A program made the position numbers and the translations under genes. The notes below the pieces were generated by a model. That model made no database searches. It saw only the letters and a list, made by a program, of their open reading frames with translations, and was not told where the DNA came from. Shown in pieces: positions 34,004 to 43,463 of a stretch of DNA of 64,000 bases (its first letter is position 1; each line of letters begins with the position of its first letter). Source of the stretch: Fibrella aestuarina BUZ 2 (lineage in GTDB: Bacteria; Bacteroidota; Bacteroidia; Cytophagales; Spirosomataceae); the NCBI RefSeq assembly GCF_000331105.1, contig NC_020054.1, forward strand, positions 3,344,024 to 3,408,023. The letters run 5' to 3'.

Positions 34004-35482
34004 ATGCTCAAAACACTTGACCTTTGGTTTATTACGGGGAGTCAGCACCTATACGGCGAAGAAACGCTTCGGCAGGTAGCGGCCCATTCACAGCAGATTG
34101 TCGCGGAACTCGACAGTAAACTACCCGTGCGGGTGGTGTACAAGCCCGTGCTGACCACGCCCGACGAGATTTACAACCTGCTCAGCCAGGCCAACGTCGA
34201 TCCAAACTGCATCGGATTGGTGGCCTGGATGCACACGTTTTCGCCCGCCAAAATGTGGATTCGGGGGCTGAAACAGCTACAGAAACCGCTCCTGCACCTG
34301 CACACGCAGTTTAACCGCGACATTCCCTGGGGCCAGATCGACATGGACTTTATGAACCTGAACCAGTCGGCCCACGGCGACCGGGAGTTTGGGTTTATGA
34401 TGTCGCGGATGCGCCTGAACCGGAAGGTGGTGGTAGGCCACTGGCAGGACACGACCGTGCACGAGCAACTGAGCGCCTGGGCGCGGGTCGCGGCGGGCTG
34501 GCACGACTGGCAGGGTGCGAAATTCGTCCGCTTCGGCGATAACATGCGGCAGGTAGCCGTGACGGAAGGCGACAAGGTCGAGGCTGAACTGAAATTTGGC
34601 TATTCCGTCAACACGCACGGTGTGGGCGATCTGGTTTTCTACGTCAACAACGTACCTGACAGCGCCGTCAACGAACTCCTGGCCGATTACGAAACCCAGT
34701 ACGCCTTGGCTGATAACCTGCGCAAAGGCGGCGCCATGCACGAGTCGCTGCGGACGGCCGCTAAAATCGAGGCGGGTATGCGGAAGTTTCTGGAAGACGG
34801 GAAGTTCAAAGGCTTTACCGATACGTTTGAAGACCTGCACGGTCTGGCGCAGCTGCCCGGTATCGCTACCCAGCGCCTGATGGCCGACGGGTACGGTTTC
34901 GGTGGCGAGGGCGACTGGAAAACGGCGGCGCTGGTGCGGGCTATGAAAGTGATGGGCACCGGCCTGCCCGGCGGCAACTCGTTCATGGAAGATTACACGT
35001 ATCACTTCGCGCCGGGCAACAACCTTGTGCTGGGCGCGCACATGCTCGAAATCTGCCCCAGCATTGCCGAGGGCTCGGTTCGCGCTGAGGTACACCCATT
35101 GGGGATTGGTGGCAAGGCTGACCCCGTCCGGCTGGTATTCGACTGCCCGGCGGGTCCGGCGCTCAACGCGTCGATCATCGACATGGGCAACCGCTTCCGC
35201 CTGCTGGTCAATACGGTCGAAGCCGTCAAACCGGAGCACGAACTGCCCAATCTGCCGGTCGCGCGGGTGCTGTGGAAAGCCAATCCCGATCTGGCAACGG
35301 CCGCCGCCGCCTGGATCTACGCGGGTGGCGCGCACCATACCGGATTCAGCCAGAACCTGAGTGCCACCTACATGGAAGATTTTGCCGAAATGGCGGGTAT
35401 CGAATACGTACTCATCGACGAACATACGCGCCTGCTCGATCTGAAGAATCAGCTTCGGTGGAGCGAGGCCTATTATCGGTAG
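34004..35482 (+). CDS. araA: L-arabinose isomerase
   Basis: Interconverts L-arabinose and L-ribulose, the entry step. 492 residues, standard length. Family signatures are [18 protein letters not shown] at the N-terminus, [40 protein letters not shown] (metal-site Glu) and [12 protein letters not shown]. Start ATG 34004. It completes a full AraA/AraB/AraD set. The secreted esterase gene follows after 29 bp on the same strand, which suggests coupling of hemicellulose deacylation with arabinose use. Confidence 0.97.
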   Translation: MLKTLDLWFITGSQHLYGEETLRQVAAHSQQIVAELDSKLPVRVVYKPVLTTPDEIYNLLSQANVDPNCIGLVAWMHTFSPAKMWIRGLKQLQKPLLHLHTQFNRDIPWGQIDMDFMNLNQSAHGDREFGFMMSRMRLNRKVVVGHWQDTTVHEQLSAWARVAAGWHDWQGAKFVRFGDNMRQVAVTEGDKVEAELKFGYSVNTHGVGDLVFYVNNVPDSAVNELLADYETQYALADNLRKGGAMHESLRTAAKIEAGMRKFLEDGKFKGFTDTFEDLHGLAQLPGIATQRLMADGYGFGGEGDWKTAALVRAMKVMGTGLPGGNSFMEDYTYHFAPGNNLVLGAHMLEICPSIAEGSVRAEVHPLGIGGKADPVRLVFDCPAGPALNASIIDMGNRFRLLVNTVEAVKPEHELPNLPVARVLWKANPDLATAAAAWIYAGGAHHTGFSQNLSATYMEDFAEMAGIEYVLIDEHTRLLDLKNQLRWSEAYYR

Positions 35483-35511
35483 AAGCACCGGAGCGTACTG
35501 CTTTGGCGTGT

Positions 35512-36720
35512 ATGGCTCCGATATTACGTTTATTACTAGCGGGCTGCCTGGGCAGCCCGCTTTTTGTTCAGGCCCAGCCTAACGCGGTCCGACCTGACGC
35601 GGTCCGATCCGACCTCCGGCAGGGGGCTTACTTCACCGAAGCCGAGGCGGCGCAACGCCTCACCGACACGGCGCGAACGTACCCAACACGGACAGCCTGG
35701 GAAAAACGGGCAACATTGATTCGGCAGGGGATTCGAGCGGGGATGAACCTGCCCGACAAACCGGCCTTTGCCCCGCTGAAGCCTATTCGCCACAGCCTGC
35801 GCCAGTTGAACGGCTATACGGTCGAGAATGTGGCGTTCGAGAGTCTGCCTGGTTATTTCGTGACGGGAAATCTGTATCGCCCCGTCGGTTTTAAGGGCAA
35901 ACGCCCCGTGGTGCTTTGTCCGCATGGGCACTCACAAACCTTGGAAGGCCGTTCGCTGGAGGCGGCCCAACAGCGGTGCGCAACGCTGGCGCGCATGGGG
36001 GCGGTGGTCTTTGCCATTGATATGGTGGGGTATGGCGAGGCCACGCAATGCGCCCACAAACTCCCCACGACGCAGCCCCTGCAAACGCTCAACAGCATTC
36101 GGGCGCTCGATTTCCTGCTCAGCCTGCCCGAGGCCGACGCTAAACGGGTGGGCGTAACGGGCGAGTCGGGCGGGGGCACGCAGACGTTCCTGCTAACGGC
36201 CCTTGACCCGCGCGTTACGGTATCGGTACCGACGGTGATGGTATCGGCCCACTTTTTCGGCGGCTGCACCTGCGAGAGCGGTATGCCCATTCATAAACGC
36301 CCGACGCATGAAACCAACAACGCCGAAATTGCCGCCCTCGCCGCCCCGCGTCCGCTGCTGCTGATCTCGGATGGGGGTGACTGGACGAAAAACACGCCTA
36401 GGGTAGAATATCCCTACGTGCAGGGTGTGTACCGGCTCTACGGGGCTGAAGACAAGGTTGCCAACGTCCACCTCGCCAATGAAGGGCATGATTACGGCCC
36501 CAACAAACGCGCCGCCGCCTACCGCTTTCTGGCTAAACACATGGAGCTCGAACTTAACCGAATCCTTAGCAATGGTAACCCCGATGAAACGCCGAATACC
36601 CTGTTGTCCAAAGACGACCTGCGCGTGTTCACTCCCGAACACCCTCGACCGTCACAGGCCGTGATGGGCGATGAGGCCGTGCAAGCCCTGGTACAGCGGC
36701 ATCTGGTTGCGGGTAAGTAG
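35512..36720 (+). CDS. Secreted alpha/beta-hydrolase, acetylxylan-esterase-like
   Basis: 402 residues from ATG 35512, signal peptide MAPILRLLLAGCLGSPLF. Alpha/beta-hydrolase with nucleophile elbow GESGGG, an acid region LLLISDGGDW and catalytic His in NEGHDYGPN. Nearest families are the acetylxylan esterase and dienelactone-hydrolase-like peptidases. The pattern FFGGCTCESGMPIHK near the active site is not one I can assign. Adjacent to araA and convergent with a CE7-type esterase, it fits plant hemicellulose processing; the exact bond cleaved is uncertain. Confidence 0.8.
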   Translation: MAPILRLLLAGCLGSPLFVQAQPNAVRPDAVRSDLRQGAYFTEAEAAQRLTDTARTYPTRTAWEKRATLIRQGIRAGMNLPDKPAFAPLKPIRHSLRQLNGYTVENVAFESLPGYFVTGNLYRPVGFKGKRPVVLCPHGHSQTLEGRSLEAAQQRCATLARMGAVVFAIDMVGYGEATQCAHKLPTTQPLQTLNSIRALDFLLSLPEADAKRVGVTGESGGGTQTFLLTALDPRVTVSVPTVMVSAHFFGGCTCESGMPIHKRPTHETNNAEIAALAAPRPLLLISDGGDWTKNTPRVEYPYVQGVYRLYGAEDKVANVHLANEGHDYGPNKRAAAYRFLAKHMELELNRILSNGNPDETPNTLLSKDDLRVFTPEHPRPSQAVMGDEAVQALVQRHLVAGK

Positions 36721-36727
36721 CTGGTGT

Positions 36728-36771
36728 TTAGTTGCTGACGCGCGGCCGAAGAGTTTCGCGTCAGCAACTAA
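36728..36771. repeat. Perfect 15-bp inverted repeat between the two esterase genes
   Basis: TTAGTTGCTGACGCG (36728-36742) and CGCGTCAGCAACTAA (36757-36771) around a 14-base loop, between convergent stops. Likely terminator. It shares the CTGACGC word with the 13.2- and 47.6-kb elements. Confidence 0.85.
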
Positions 36772-36781
36772 TTGGGGCAGA

Positions 36782-38089
36782 TCACTTCGACCCTTTTAGC
36801 CGTTCGACCAGCCAGTTGTTCATTTTTTCGGTTTGTTCCGGGTACGTCCAGTGCCCGGTATCGAGGAAGAGGCTGAGCAATTTGGGCGCGTTGATCACGT
36901 TATACGCCGCGTACATCGACGTGGGCGGGCAGGTTTCGTCGTTGTAGCCCCACGAATAGTAGCCGGGTACGTTTACCAGCCGGGCGAAGTTGACCACGTC
37001 GTAGTAGCCAACGGTGCTGACCTTTGGGGGCGTGTTGTTGATGGCCAGACTGGCACCCGTAAACAAGTGCGGCCAGCCACCGGCGCGGCCACTCAGGTAG
37101 CCCGTCATGTCGCTGAGCGCCGGGTAATAAGCCCCCAGCCATTTCACCCGCTTGTCGAGCCCCGCCGTCACAATCGACAGCGCTCCACCCTGACTGCCGC
37201 CCGTGACGGCCAGGTTTTGCCCGTCGTACTGCGGCAGGCTGGCGATAAAGTCGATGGCCCGCACGCAGCCCATATACACCCGCTTGTAGTAATAGCGGTC
37301 ACGGTCATCAAGGTTGAACATCGGGTAATTGGCTAGCGCACCACCGGCCAGATTGGCATAGACAGCCGGGTCCATGTTGACGGGAATGCCATGAATACCA
37401 ATTTCGAGTGTGATAATGCCCCGTTCGGCCATCGCTACATCCCCGGCATAGGGCCGGATGCCCGCGCCGGGTACTTTCAGCAGCGCCGGGTATTTGCCTT
37501 CCGCCTTCGGCACGCACAGAATGCCGTAGAGGCGGGCCTGTGTGCTGGTTTGGGTTGGCGGTACAAAGTTGTTGATGTTGACGTGGTACACATTGACCGT
37601 GCCGGTGCAGCGTTCGGGCAGGAGCGTCATCCGGGCGTCGAGGGGAATGGCGGCGAGGTCGGCTTTGGCTTTGTCCCAGAACGCCTGAAAGTCCGTCGGG
37701 TTGACGACGGTTGGTTTGATCGACAGGGGGTCGAAAGCGGCCGTCGCCATGCCGCGATATTCCCTGCCGTCCACCACCGCCGTGGCGGTGCAGCGCAGAA
37801 AGCCCGCCGTTTTCAGAGGAGTACCCGTCAGGTTGGCAGTGCCGTCGCGCAGGGTAAGCGTCTCTTTCTGAGTCGGGTCCATTTTTTCGGGTCCAATCTC
37901 ATAGCGGACGTTGGCACCCCGAAGCGGAACGTTGTTCTGGTAAACGACCACGTTGAACCGGGGCGCTTCACCCAGCTTATAGTGCCAATCGGCATGATCG
38001 GGCGTAACCACGACTTTAACCAGCCGCTCAACGGGTTGAGCCAGCAGATTGGTAACGGTAACAAGGAGAAGGAATAGCGTTTTTTTCAT
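36782..38089 (-). CDS. Acetylxylan esterase / cephalosporin-C deacetylase family (CE7)
   Basis: 435 residues with a signal peptide (ending LLAQ). An N-terminal Ig-like segment of about 120 residues precedes the catalytic domain. Nucleophile motif GGSQGGA (after the LAVTG strand), oxyanion region KVPGAGIRPY, acid in the WGYNDETCPP segment and His in LDTGHWTYPE. CE7 enzymes remove acetyl groups from xylooligosaccharides. Exported and beside another esterase and the ara genes, so it probably belongs to the same hemicellulose role. A hairpin stands just before its start. Confidence 0.9.
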   Translation of the reverse strand: MKKTLFLLLVTVTNLLAQPVERLVKVVVTPDHADWHYKLGEAPRFNVVVYQNNVPLRGANVRYEIGPEKMDPTQKETLTLRDGTANLTGTPLKTAGFLRCTATAVVDGREYRGMATAAFDPLSIKPTVVNPTDFQAFWDKAKADLAAIPLDARMTLLPERCTGTVNVYHVNINNFVPPTQTSTQARLYGILCVPKAEGKYPALLKVPGAGIRPYAGDVAMAERGIITLEIGIHGIPVNMDPAVYANLAGGALANYPMFNLDDRDRYYYKRVYMGCVRAIDFIASLPQYDGQNLAVTGGSQGGALSIVTAGLDKRVKWLGAYYPALSDMTGYLSGRAGGWPHLFTGASLAINNTPPKVSTVGYYDVVNFARLVNVPGYYSWGYNDETCPPTSMYAAYNVINAPKLLSLFLDTGHWTYPEQTEKMNNWLVERLKGSK

Positions 38090-38093
38090 GGGA

Positions 38094-38137
38094 CTTAGTG
38101 TTGTAGAGACCAGTAGGCCGATTTCTACAACACTAAG
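38094..38137. repeat. Perfect 14-bp hairpin in the leader of the CE7 esterase gene
   Basis: CTTAGTGTTGTAGA (38094-38107) pairs with TCTACAACACTAAG (38124-38137). It lies between two minus-strand genes and ends four bases before the esterase ATG, so it can act both as terminator for gcdH and as an initiation block. Confidence 0.8.
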
Positions 38138-38155
38138 ACGCGGGGGAATGGGTCT

Positions 38156-39382
38156 CTACTTAAACGCCCCAATACCCGTAATGGCTTCGCCCAGAATCAG
38201 CAGGTGGATGTCGTGGGTGCCTTCGTAGGTGATCACCGATTCGAGGTTCATCATGTGGCGCATAATGGGGTAATCGCCCGTGATGCCCATGCCACCAAGC
38301 AATTGCCGACAGGTGCGGGCCACGCGCAGCGCCATGTCGACGTTATCGCGTTTGGCCATCGAAATCTGCGCTGTCGTGGCGGCGTCGTTGTTTTTCAACG
38401 TACCCAGCCGCCAGCAGACCAGTTGCGCTTTGGTGATGTCGGTGAGCATTTCGGCTAGTTTTTTCTGCACCAACTGAAACGACGCAATAGGCTTATCGAA
38501 CTGAATGCGTTCGAGGGTGTAGCGGCGGGCCGTTTCGTAGCAGTCCATCGCTGCCCCCACAGCACCCCAGGCGATGCCGTAGCGCGCCTGATCGAGGCAT
38601 TGCAGCGGTGCCTTCAGGCCAATGGCATCGGGCAGCATATTCGTCTTGGGCACTTTCACGTCTTGGAAAATCAACTCGCCCGTGCGGCTTGCCCGCAACG
38701 ACCACTTGCGCTCGATGTCGTTGGTCGAGAACCCTTCCATACCGCGTTCGACAATCAGGCCCCGGATTTTGCCCTGTTCGTTCTTCGCCCACACGATGGC
38801 GATGTCGGCAATCGGGGCGTTGGTGATCCAGAGTTTTGAGCCATTGAGCAGGTAGTAATCGCTGCGTTCGATAAACGCCGACTCCATGCCGCCGGGGTTG
38901 GAGCCGTGGTTCGCTTCGGTAAGCCCGAAACAGCCCAGCAGTTCGCCTTTGGCCAGCCGGGGCAGGTAGTGAGCCTTCTGCTCATCGGAGCCAAACGCCC
39001 AGATCGGGTACATCACCAGCGAGCTTTGCACCGACACGGTCGAGCGCAGGGCCGAATCGCCGCGCTCGATCTCCTGCATCATCAGGCCGTAGCTGATCTG
39101 ATCGAGGCCACCGCCGCCCACCTCAACGGGTAGGGTAGGACCAAACGCGCCGATCTGCCCGAACTTGGGCACGATGGTTTCGGGAAATTCGCCCCGCTGG
39201 GCACAGTCGTCGATGGTTGGCGTGATTTCACGTTTGACAAACGTCCGCATGGCCGAGCGAACCAGTTTCTGTTCGGGCGTCAGCAGGTCGTCGATCTGGT
39301 AAAAGTCAGGGGCCTCGAAGGCATCGGTGGCGCCGGTGCGTACGGTGGCAGCGCGCGGGCTGATAGGTTGCTGAGGTTGCAT
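38156..39382 (-). CDS. gcdH: Glutaryl-CoA dehydrogenase-like acyl-CoA dehydrogenase
   Basis: FAD enzyme that oxidises and decarboxylates glutaryl-CoA to crotonyl-CoA in lysine/tryptophan breakdown. 408 residues from ATG 39382. Substrate and flavin motifs: FGLTEANHGSNPGGMES, KLWITNAPIADI and the terminal TYEGTHDIHLLILGEAITG. The Glu in YEGTHD is the catalytic base and the last segment closely matches mammalian GCDH. Upstream genes are divergent or unrelated. The general acyl-CoA dehydrogenase call is certain; the glutaryl specificity is a strong homology inference. Confidence 0.9.
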   Translation of the reverse strand: MQPQQPISPRAATVRTGATDAFEAPDFYQIDDLLTPEQKLVRSAMRTFVKREITPTIDDCAQRGEFPETIVPKFGQIGAFGPTLPVEVGGGGLDQISYGLMMQEIERGDSALRSTVSVQSSLVMYPIWAFGSDEQKAHYLPRLAKGELLGCFGLTEANHGSNPGGMESAFIERSDYYLLNGSKLWITNAPIADIAIVWAKNEQGKIRGLIVERGMEGFSTNDIERKWSLRASRTGELIFQDVKVPKTNMLPDAIGLKAPLQCLDQARYGIAWGAVGAAMDCYETARRYTLERIQFDKPIASFQLVQKKLAEMLTDITKAQLVCWRLGTLKNNDAATTAQISMAKRDNVDMALRVARTCRQLLGGMGITGDYPIMRHMMNLESVITYEGTHDIHLLILGEAITGIGAFK

Positions 39383-39481
39383 ACGGCCAAAACAGGAAAC
39401 CACCGGTATATGTTGGCGATTCGTGCCAATTTACTGCCCGGCGATTCAATCCGCCACCAACGTGGGCTTGGTTAGACAGCG

Positions 39482-39838
39482 TTACGGTCCGGTCCGTTCG
39501 ACAATGCCCAACTCGTCCATCAGTTCGCGCCCAAACTGCCGGATCGTCTCGATGACCGGAATCACCCGGCGGCCTTTGTCGGTAATGCGGTATTCTACGT
39601 GCGGTGGCACTACCGGGAACACCGTACGCGTCACAAATCCGTGTGCTTCCAGTTCGCGCAACTGCGTGGTCAGCATTTTATGGCTGATGTGGGGCAGGTA
39701 TTTCTTCAGCTCACTGTAGCGCATCACCTGTTTGTTGAGCCGCCACAGAATCGGCATTTTCCAGGTCCCGCCGATATGGCTCATCGCAAACTCGACGGGG
39801 TTGTAGTAGAGTTTGCCGTTATGTAGAAAGTCAGGCAT
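39482..39838 (-). CDS. HxlR-family winged-helix transcriptional regulator
   Basis: 118 residues with an HxlR domain: IGGTWKMPILWRLNKQVMRYSELKKYLPHISHKMLTTQLRELEAHGFVTR, including the wing PPHVEYRITDKGR. The family often senses redox or electrophile stress; the conserved N-terminal Cys used by some members is not evident. It is divergent from a DJ-1/PfpI gene across a 134-bp region with a clear palindrome, so it most likely controls that gene. Confidence 0.93.
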   Translation of the reverse strand: MPDFLHNGKLYYNPVEFAMSHIGGTWKMPILWRLNKQVMRYSELKKYLPHISHKMLTTQLRELEAHGFVTRTVFPVVPPHVEYRITDKGRRVIPVIETIRQFGRELMDELGIVERTGP

Positions 39839-39903
39839 GGGTATAACGAATTGGTTGTCAAGTGCTCTCTAAAAGGAGAGTATCACACTTCGGTGTACAA
39901 ATA

Positions 39904-39921
39904 CCCCTAAAGGTATAGGGG
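39904..39921. promoter_or_regulatory. Candidate HxlR operator
   Basis: CCCCTA and TAGGGG flank six bases, and TACC/GGTA forms an overlapping inner palindrome. It lies between the divergent hxlR and DJ-1 genes, seven bases before a TACATTTG promoter box. Confidence 0.6.
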
Positions 39922-39927
39922 CAGGTC

Positions 39928-39935
39928 TACATTTG
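39928..39935 (+). promoter_or_regulatory. -7 promoter box of the DJ-1/PfpI gene
   Basis: TACATTTG is an exact TAnnTTTG match 37 bp before ATG 39973. The place where a -33 element should be is taken by the palindrome, consistent with regulator-dependent transcription. Confidence 0.55.
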
Positions 39936-39972
39936 TTCAGCGCGCTAGTAAACACACAAACCAACTGACGAC

Positions 39973-40743
39973 ATGAGCCTGAAAGATCCCAACCGGGTCA
40001 ATGCCAAACGACCCAAGCGCATCGCCATCGTGATAGCCAATCCGGCCCTTTCCACCACAACGGGCTGGCCCGTAGGCTTCTGGTGGAGCGAACTGACGAA
40101 CCCGTACTACGAATTTACCGAGAAAGGCTACGCGATTGACCTCTTCAGCCCCAACGGTGGCCGCTGCGAGCCCGATGCCATGAGCGACCCCAACGATGCG
40201 AGCGGCTACTCCTCGACGGACCTCATCTCGCAGGGGTTTATGCATACCGAAAAACTGCGGGCGCTGATCGATACGACCAAACCCATCGCCGACCTGAACG
40301 TGGCCGATTTTGACGCGTTGGTGGTCGCCGGTGGGCAGGCACCGATGTTTACCTTCGAGCAGGCCACCGACCTGCACCAAACGTTTGTCGATTTTTATGA
40401 GTCGGGCAAGGTAACGGCGGCGCTGTGCCATGGGACGGCCATTCTGCGCTACGCCAAACTGAGCAACGGCGAGTACCTGGCCAAGGGCAAGACCGTGACG
40501 GGCTTTGCCAACGTCGAGGAAGATTTTGCCGACAAGGCCGTGTGGGACTATGGGCTCCTCGCACGCGACAAGCACGTGATGCCCTGGCGTATCGAAGACG
40601 AGCTGAAGAACCTCGGTGCCAACTTCGTGCAGGCCGGGCTGTGGCGGGGTTTCGCGATCCGCGATGGCAACCTGATTACGGGGCAGCAGAACTTCTCGGG
40701 CGCCGAAACGGCCCGTGCCATCATCGACGCCCTGGGTGAGTAA
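39973..40743 (+). CDS. DJ-1/PfpI (type 1 glutamine amidotransferase-like) protein
   Basis: 256 residues with the DJ-1/PfpI fold. Nucleophile elbow ALCHGTAIL holds the Cys; an early acidic residue lies in the SWWSELTNPYYEFTEKG-like segment where the sequence reads WWSELTNPYYEF. Relatives include Hsp31-type glyoxalase III and protein deglycases, which act on methylglyoxal damage. The divergent HxlR gene suggests induction by reactive electrophiles. Specific activity is not shown. Confidence 0.87.
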   Translation: MSLKDPNRVNAKRPKRIAIVIANPALSTTTGWPVGFWWSELTNPYYEFTEKGYAIDLFSPNGGRCEPDAMSDPNDASGYSSTDLISQGFMHTEKLRALIDTTKPIADLNVADFDALVVAGGQAPMFTFEQATDLHQTFVDFYESGKVTAALCHGTAILRYAKLSNGEYLAKGKTVTGFANVEEDFADKAVWDYGLLARDKHVMPWRIEDELKNLGANFVQAGLWRGFAIRDGNLITGQQNFSGAETARAIIDALGE

Positions 40744-40761
40744 CGTACCTGGCCAGAACGT

Positions 40762-41541
40762 ATGCGCTACCGACTCGTTATACTTGGTTTGAGCCTGAGC
40801 AGCCTGCCTGCGCAGGCTCAACTGGCAGAAAGCGACACCGCCCGGCTACAGGTACGTATCTCGTTGGCTGGCAACGTGCAGCAGGGCAACGTAGCCGCAA
40901 CGGCGGTACGTAGCAAGTTCGATCTGGTTGTGTCGCCAACGCGGTACTGGGCGTTCAAGTCGCAGAACGCGAGCCTGTATCAGGCTTTTTACGGACTCCG
41001 GGCCGACAACGATCTGTTTAGTCGCAACTACCTGTATTACCGTCCCGACCGGAGGGTGTACCCGTTTGGTATTGCTTACGTCTCGACGAACTATCGCCGC
41101 AAAATCGACCTGCGCTATTTTGCGGGGGCGGGGCTAACCTTACGGCTGATCCGTTCGCCCGAAAATGGGCTGCGCGTATCGGCCGGGGGCGTCTACGAAA
41201 CCTCCCGCTTCATGGGTACGACCTTCAACGAGCCACGGTACAACGGCGCGTCGTCGATTGCGCTGTGGCGGGCGACGACCTGGCTGGGTGGTTGGCATAC
41301 CTTACTCGACGGCCACCTGCGAATCTACTACGACGCCTACTACCAGCCCGCCTTTTCGGACGCCAACAACGCCCGCTGGCAATACGATGTCGGCGTCGAC
41401 TTCCCCGTCTGGCGCGGGCTGACGGTCACGCTACTGTACACGGCCACCCACGAGCAACTTGTCGTCACGGCGATTCGGCCCGACGACCGGCTGCTGACGA
41501 TGGGGCTGGCCTACACCCTGTGGACGGGCCATAAACCCTGA
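40762..41541 (+). CDS. DUF481-like outer-membrane protein
   Basis: 259 residues, signal peptide ending PAQAQ. The remainder is strand-rich (ARLQVRISLAGNVQQGN, TRYWAFKSQNASLYQAFYG, LTVTLLYTATHEQLVV) and resembles the DUF481 barrel family. The C-terminus ends shortly after MGLAYTLWTG. It follows the DJ-1 gene by 18 bp, so it is likely co-transcribed under the same HxlR control. No function known. Confidence 0.74.
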   Translation: MRYRLVILGLSLSSLPAQAQLAESDTARLQVRISLAGNVQQGNVAATAVRSKFDLVVSPTRYWAFKSQNASLYQAFYGLRADNDLFSRNYLYYRPDRRVYPFGIAYVSTNYRRKIDLRYFAGAGLTLRLIRSPENGLRVSAGGVYETSRFMGTTFNEPRYNGASSIALWRATTWLGGWHTLLDGHLRIYYDAYYQPAFSDANNARWQYDVGVDFPVWRGLTVTLLYTATHEQLVVTAIRPDDRLLTMGLAYTLWTGHKP

Positions 41542-41613
41542 CCCGCAACAACACCCGAACGAGGGCGGACTCGTCGCTTTTTGACCAGCCGACACCTAAC
41601 TCCTTTTTACTTT

Positions 41614-42234
41614 ATGACAATTGCCATCATTGGCTCCGGCAACGTAGGCGGAGCCCTCGCTCAACGCTTCGCGGAAGTAGGGCATACCGTTCTGGTCGGT
41701 GCCCGGTTTCCGTTATCCGAAAAATCAATCGGGCTCGCGACTAAATTGGGGGAAGACCGCTTTACCTCGCCGGAACGGGCCGCCGCCCAATCTGACGTAA
41801 TTGTGCTGGCCACCCCCGCTCAGAAAGCCATCGAGGTAGTACAGGCACTGGGTGATACCACCGGAAAAGTCATCATCGACACCATGAACAGCCTGCGGGG
41901 CATGGGCCCGGATGGCTTCAGCACCACCACCGACGCCGTTCTGGCCCATACCGCCACGCGCGATGTGGTTAAATGCTTTAACACGACGGGGTTCGAGAAC
42001 ATCCTCAACCCGACGTATGGTGAACAGGCTGCCGACATGTTTGTGGCGGGCCACAGCAGTCACGGCAAGGCTGTGGCGACTCAACTGGCCACCGAGATCG
42101 GCTTTGGTGCGTGTTACGACCTCGGTGGCAATGACAAGTTTGCGCTGATCGAGCAATTGGCGTTTACCTGGATCAACTTGGCGCTGTTGCAGGGCTACGG
42201 CCGGGGCATGGCGTTCAACATACTGACCCGCTAA
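41614..42234 (+). CDS. NADP-dependent oxidoreductase, F420-dependent-reductase-like
   Basis: 206 residues from ATG 41614. Dinucleotide-binding motif IAIIGSGNVGGALAQRFAEVGHTVLVGAR at the N-terminus belongs to PF03807. The following sequence VIVLATPAQKAIEVVQAL and VKCFNTTGFENILNP is typical of this NADP-binding family (F420 reductases and NAD(P)-binding homologues). Bacteroidota rarely use F420, so an NADPH-linked reductase of unknown substrate is more likely. A membrane-protein gene follows after 12 bp. Confidence 0.82.
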   Translation: MTIAIIGSGNVGGALAQRFAEVGHTVLVGARFPLSEKSIGLATKLGEDRFTSPERAAAQSDVIVLATPAQKAIEVVQALGDTTGKVIIDTMNSLRGMGPDGFSTTTDAVLAHTATRDVVKCFNTTGFENILNPTYGEQAADMFVAGHSSHGKAVATQLATEIGFGACYDLGGNDKFALIEQLAFTWINLALLQGYGRGMAFNILTR

Positions 42235-42246
42235 CGCATCGACGGT

Positions 42247-42867
42247 ATGAATTACCTGACCAAAACGCGGGTCGAGGCGTTCAGCGATGGCGTCTTTGCC
42301 ATTATCGTGACGCTGCTGGTGCTGGAAATCAAGGTGCCGCACATCGAACAGCACGAGTCGGTGGCGGAACTAGGGACGGCGCTGTTGGGGCTGCTACCCA
42401 AAATCCTCAGCTGGATCATCAGTTTCCTCATCGTCTGCGTTATCTGGGTCAACCACCACCGGATTCTGGCTCAGGTCGAGCACATCACACACGGGCTTTT
42501 CTGGCTCAATGCGCTGCTGTTGCTCTGGTGTTCCTTCATTCCCTTCCCGACGGCGCTTATGGGTGACTACCTCGGCAACCCGCTGGCTTCGTTTGTCTTT
42601 GGCTGCATACTGGCCCTAATGGCGCTCACCTTCAGCCTGATCCGCTGGTATGCGCTGCGCAACCAACAGGTGCTCAAAAAAACGGTTGACCTATCGCATT
42701 ATCGCCGGGCCACCACGCGTTCGGTGGTGTTTGGTCCGTCGCTGTACCTGCTGGGTGGCGCACTGGCCTTTGTGCACACCTGGCTGTCGATGGCGGTGTT
42801 CGCGTTCATTCCGTTGTATTTCATCGTCTATAGTGCGGCCTCCTCCGTTCAATCCGCCGACGAGTGA
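42247..42867 (+). CDS. TMEM175-family (DUF1211) potassium-channel-like protein
   Basis: 206 residues with about six hydrophobic segments. Signature RVEAFSDGVFAIIVTLLVLEI near the N-terminus is the conserved RxxxFSDGVFAI filter-helix motif of TMEM175. WVNHHRILAQVEHITHGLFWLN is the second characteristic stretch. Prokaryotic TMEM175 proteins form leak-like potassium channels. Likely in one transcript with the upstream reductase. Full length. Confidence 0.92.
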   Translation: MNYLTKTRVEAFSDGVFAIIVTLLVLEIKVPHIEQHESVAELGTALLGLLPKILSWIISFLIVCVIWVNHHRILAQVEHITHGLFWLNALLLLWCSFIPFPTALMGDYLGNPLASFVFGCILALMALTFSLIRWYALRNQQVLKKTVDLSHYRRATTRSVVFGPSLYLLGGALAFVHTWLSMAVFAFIPLYFIVYSAASSVQSADE

Positions 42868-42996
42868 CGTATTGGCTGACAAACAGGTGGTTATGGCTTG
42901 GTTTGCCTGCTTGAGCGTTCAGCAGCCGTGTGGCTGGGGTACGAGGCGTACGTTCAATCAATCTTGCTGCGCCATATGACCGTAGCCTGAGGTTTG

Positions 42997-43028
42997 TTGG
43001 AGCGGCGATTCTTTTTTGGGTATCTTTC
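42997..43028 (+). promoter_or_regulatory. Candidate promoter of the YiaAB-like gene
   Basis: TTG (42997-42999), 21 bp, then TATCTTTC (43021-43028), one mismatch from TAnnTTTG. The spacing is normal for Bacteroidota and the start codon lies 28 bp further. Confidence 0.4.
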
Positions 43029-43056
43029 CCGAGAATCACCACTCGCCTTTTCTACC

Positions 43057-43449
43057 ATGAATCAACAACCCTCTCCGGCGTTTATTGGCGCTTCCTGGGC
43101 GGCGCTGCTCATCGGTGCCGTTGCGTACAATATTGGTCTTTTTAACGCCACGATGGCCCTCAACGAGAAGGGCTACTACTTCACGATACTGATGTACGGC
43201 CTGTTTTCGGCTATATCGGTGCAAAAAAGCGTCCGCGACCGGCAGGAGGGTATCCCCGTTACGAATCTCTATTATTCATTGAGCTGGTTCTCCACGCTGC
43301 TGGCTATTCTGCTGCTGACGGTGGGCCTCTGGAACGCTACGCTGACCGCCAGCGAAAAGGGATTCTACGCCATGTCGTTCATGCTGAGCCTGTTTGCTGC
43401 CATTGCGGTGCAGAAAAACACCCGCGACAAGCAGGCGGATGAAAAGTAA
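43057..43449 (+). CDS. YiaA/YiaB-family inner-membrane protein
   Basis: 130 residues from ATG 43057, containing two copies of the YiaAB two-helix domain. Each copy has the pattern [15 protein letters not shown] / [15 protein letters not shown] followed by a hydrophobic helix ending VQKSVRD or VQKNTRD. Four membrane segments in total. The domain's role is unknown. A HAD gene follows after 14 bp. Confidence 0.9.
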   Translation: MNQQPSPAFIGASWAALLIGAVAYNIGLFNATMALNEKGYYFTILMYGLFSAISVQKSVRDRQEGIPVTNLYYSLSWFSTLLAILLLTVGLWNATLTASEKGFYAMSFMLSLFAAIAVQKNTRDKQADEK

Positions 43450-43463
43450 AGCCCGGTACGTAT

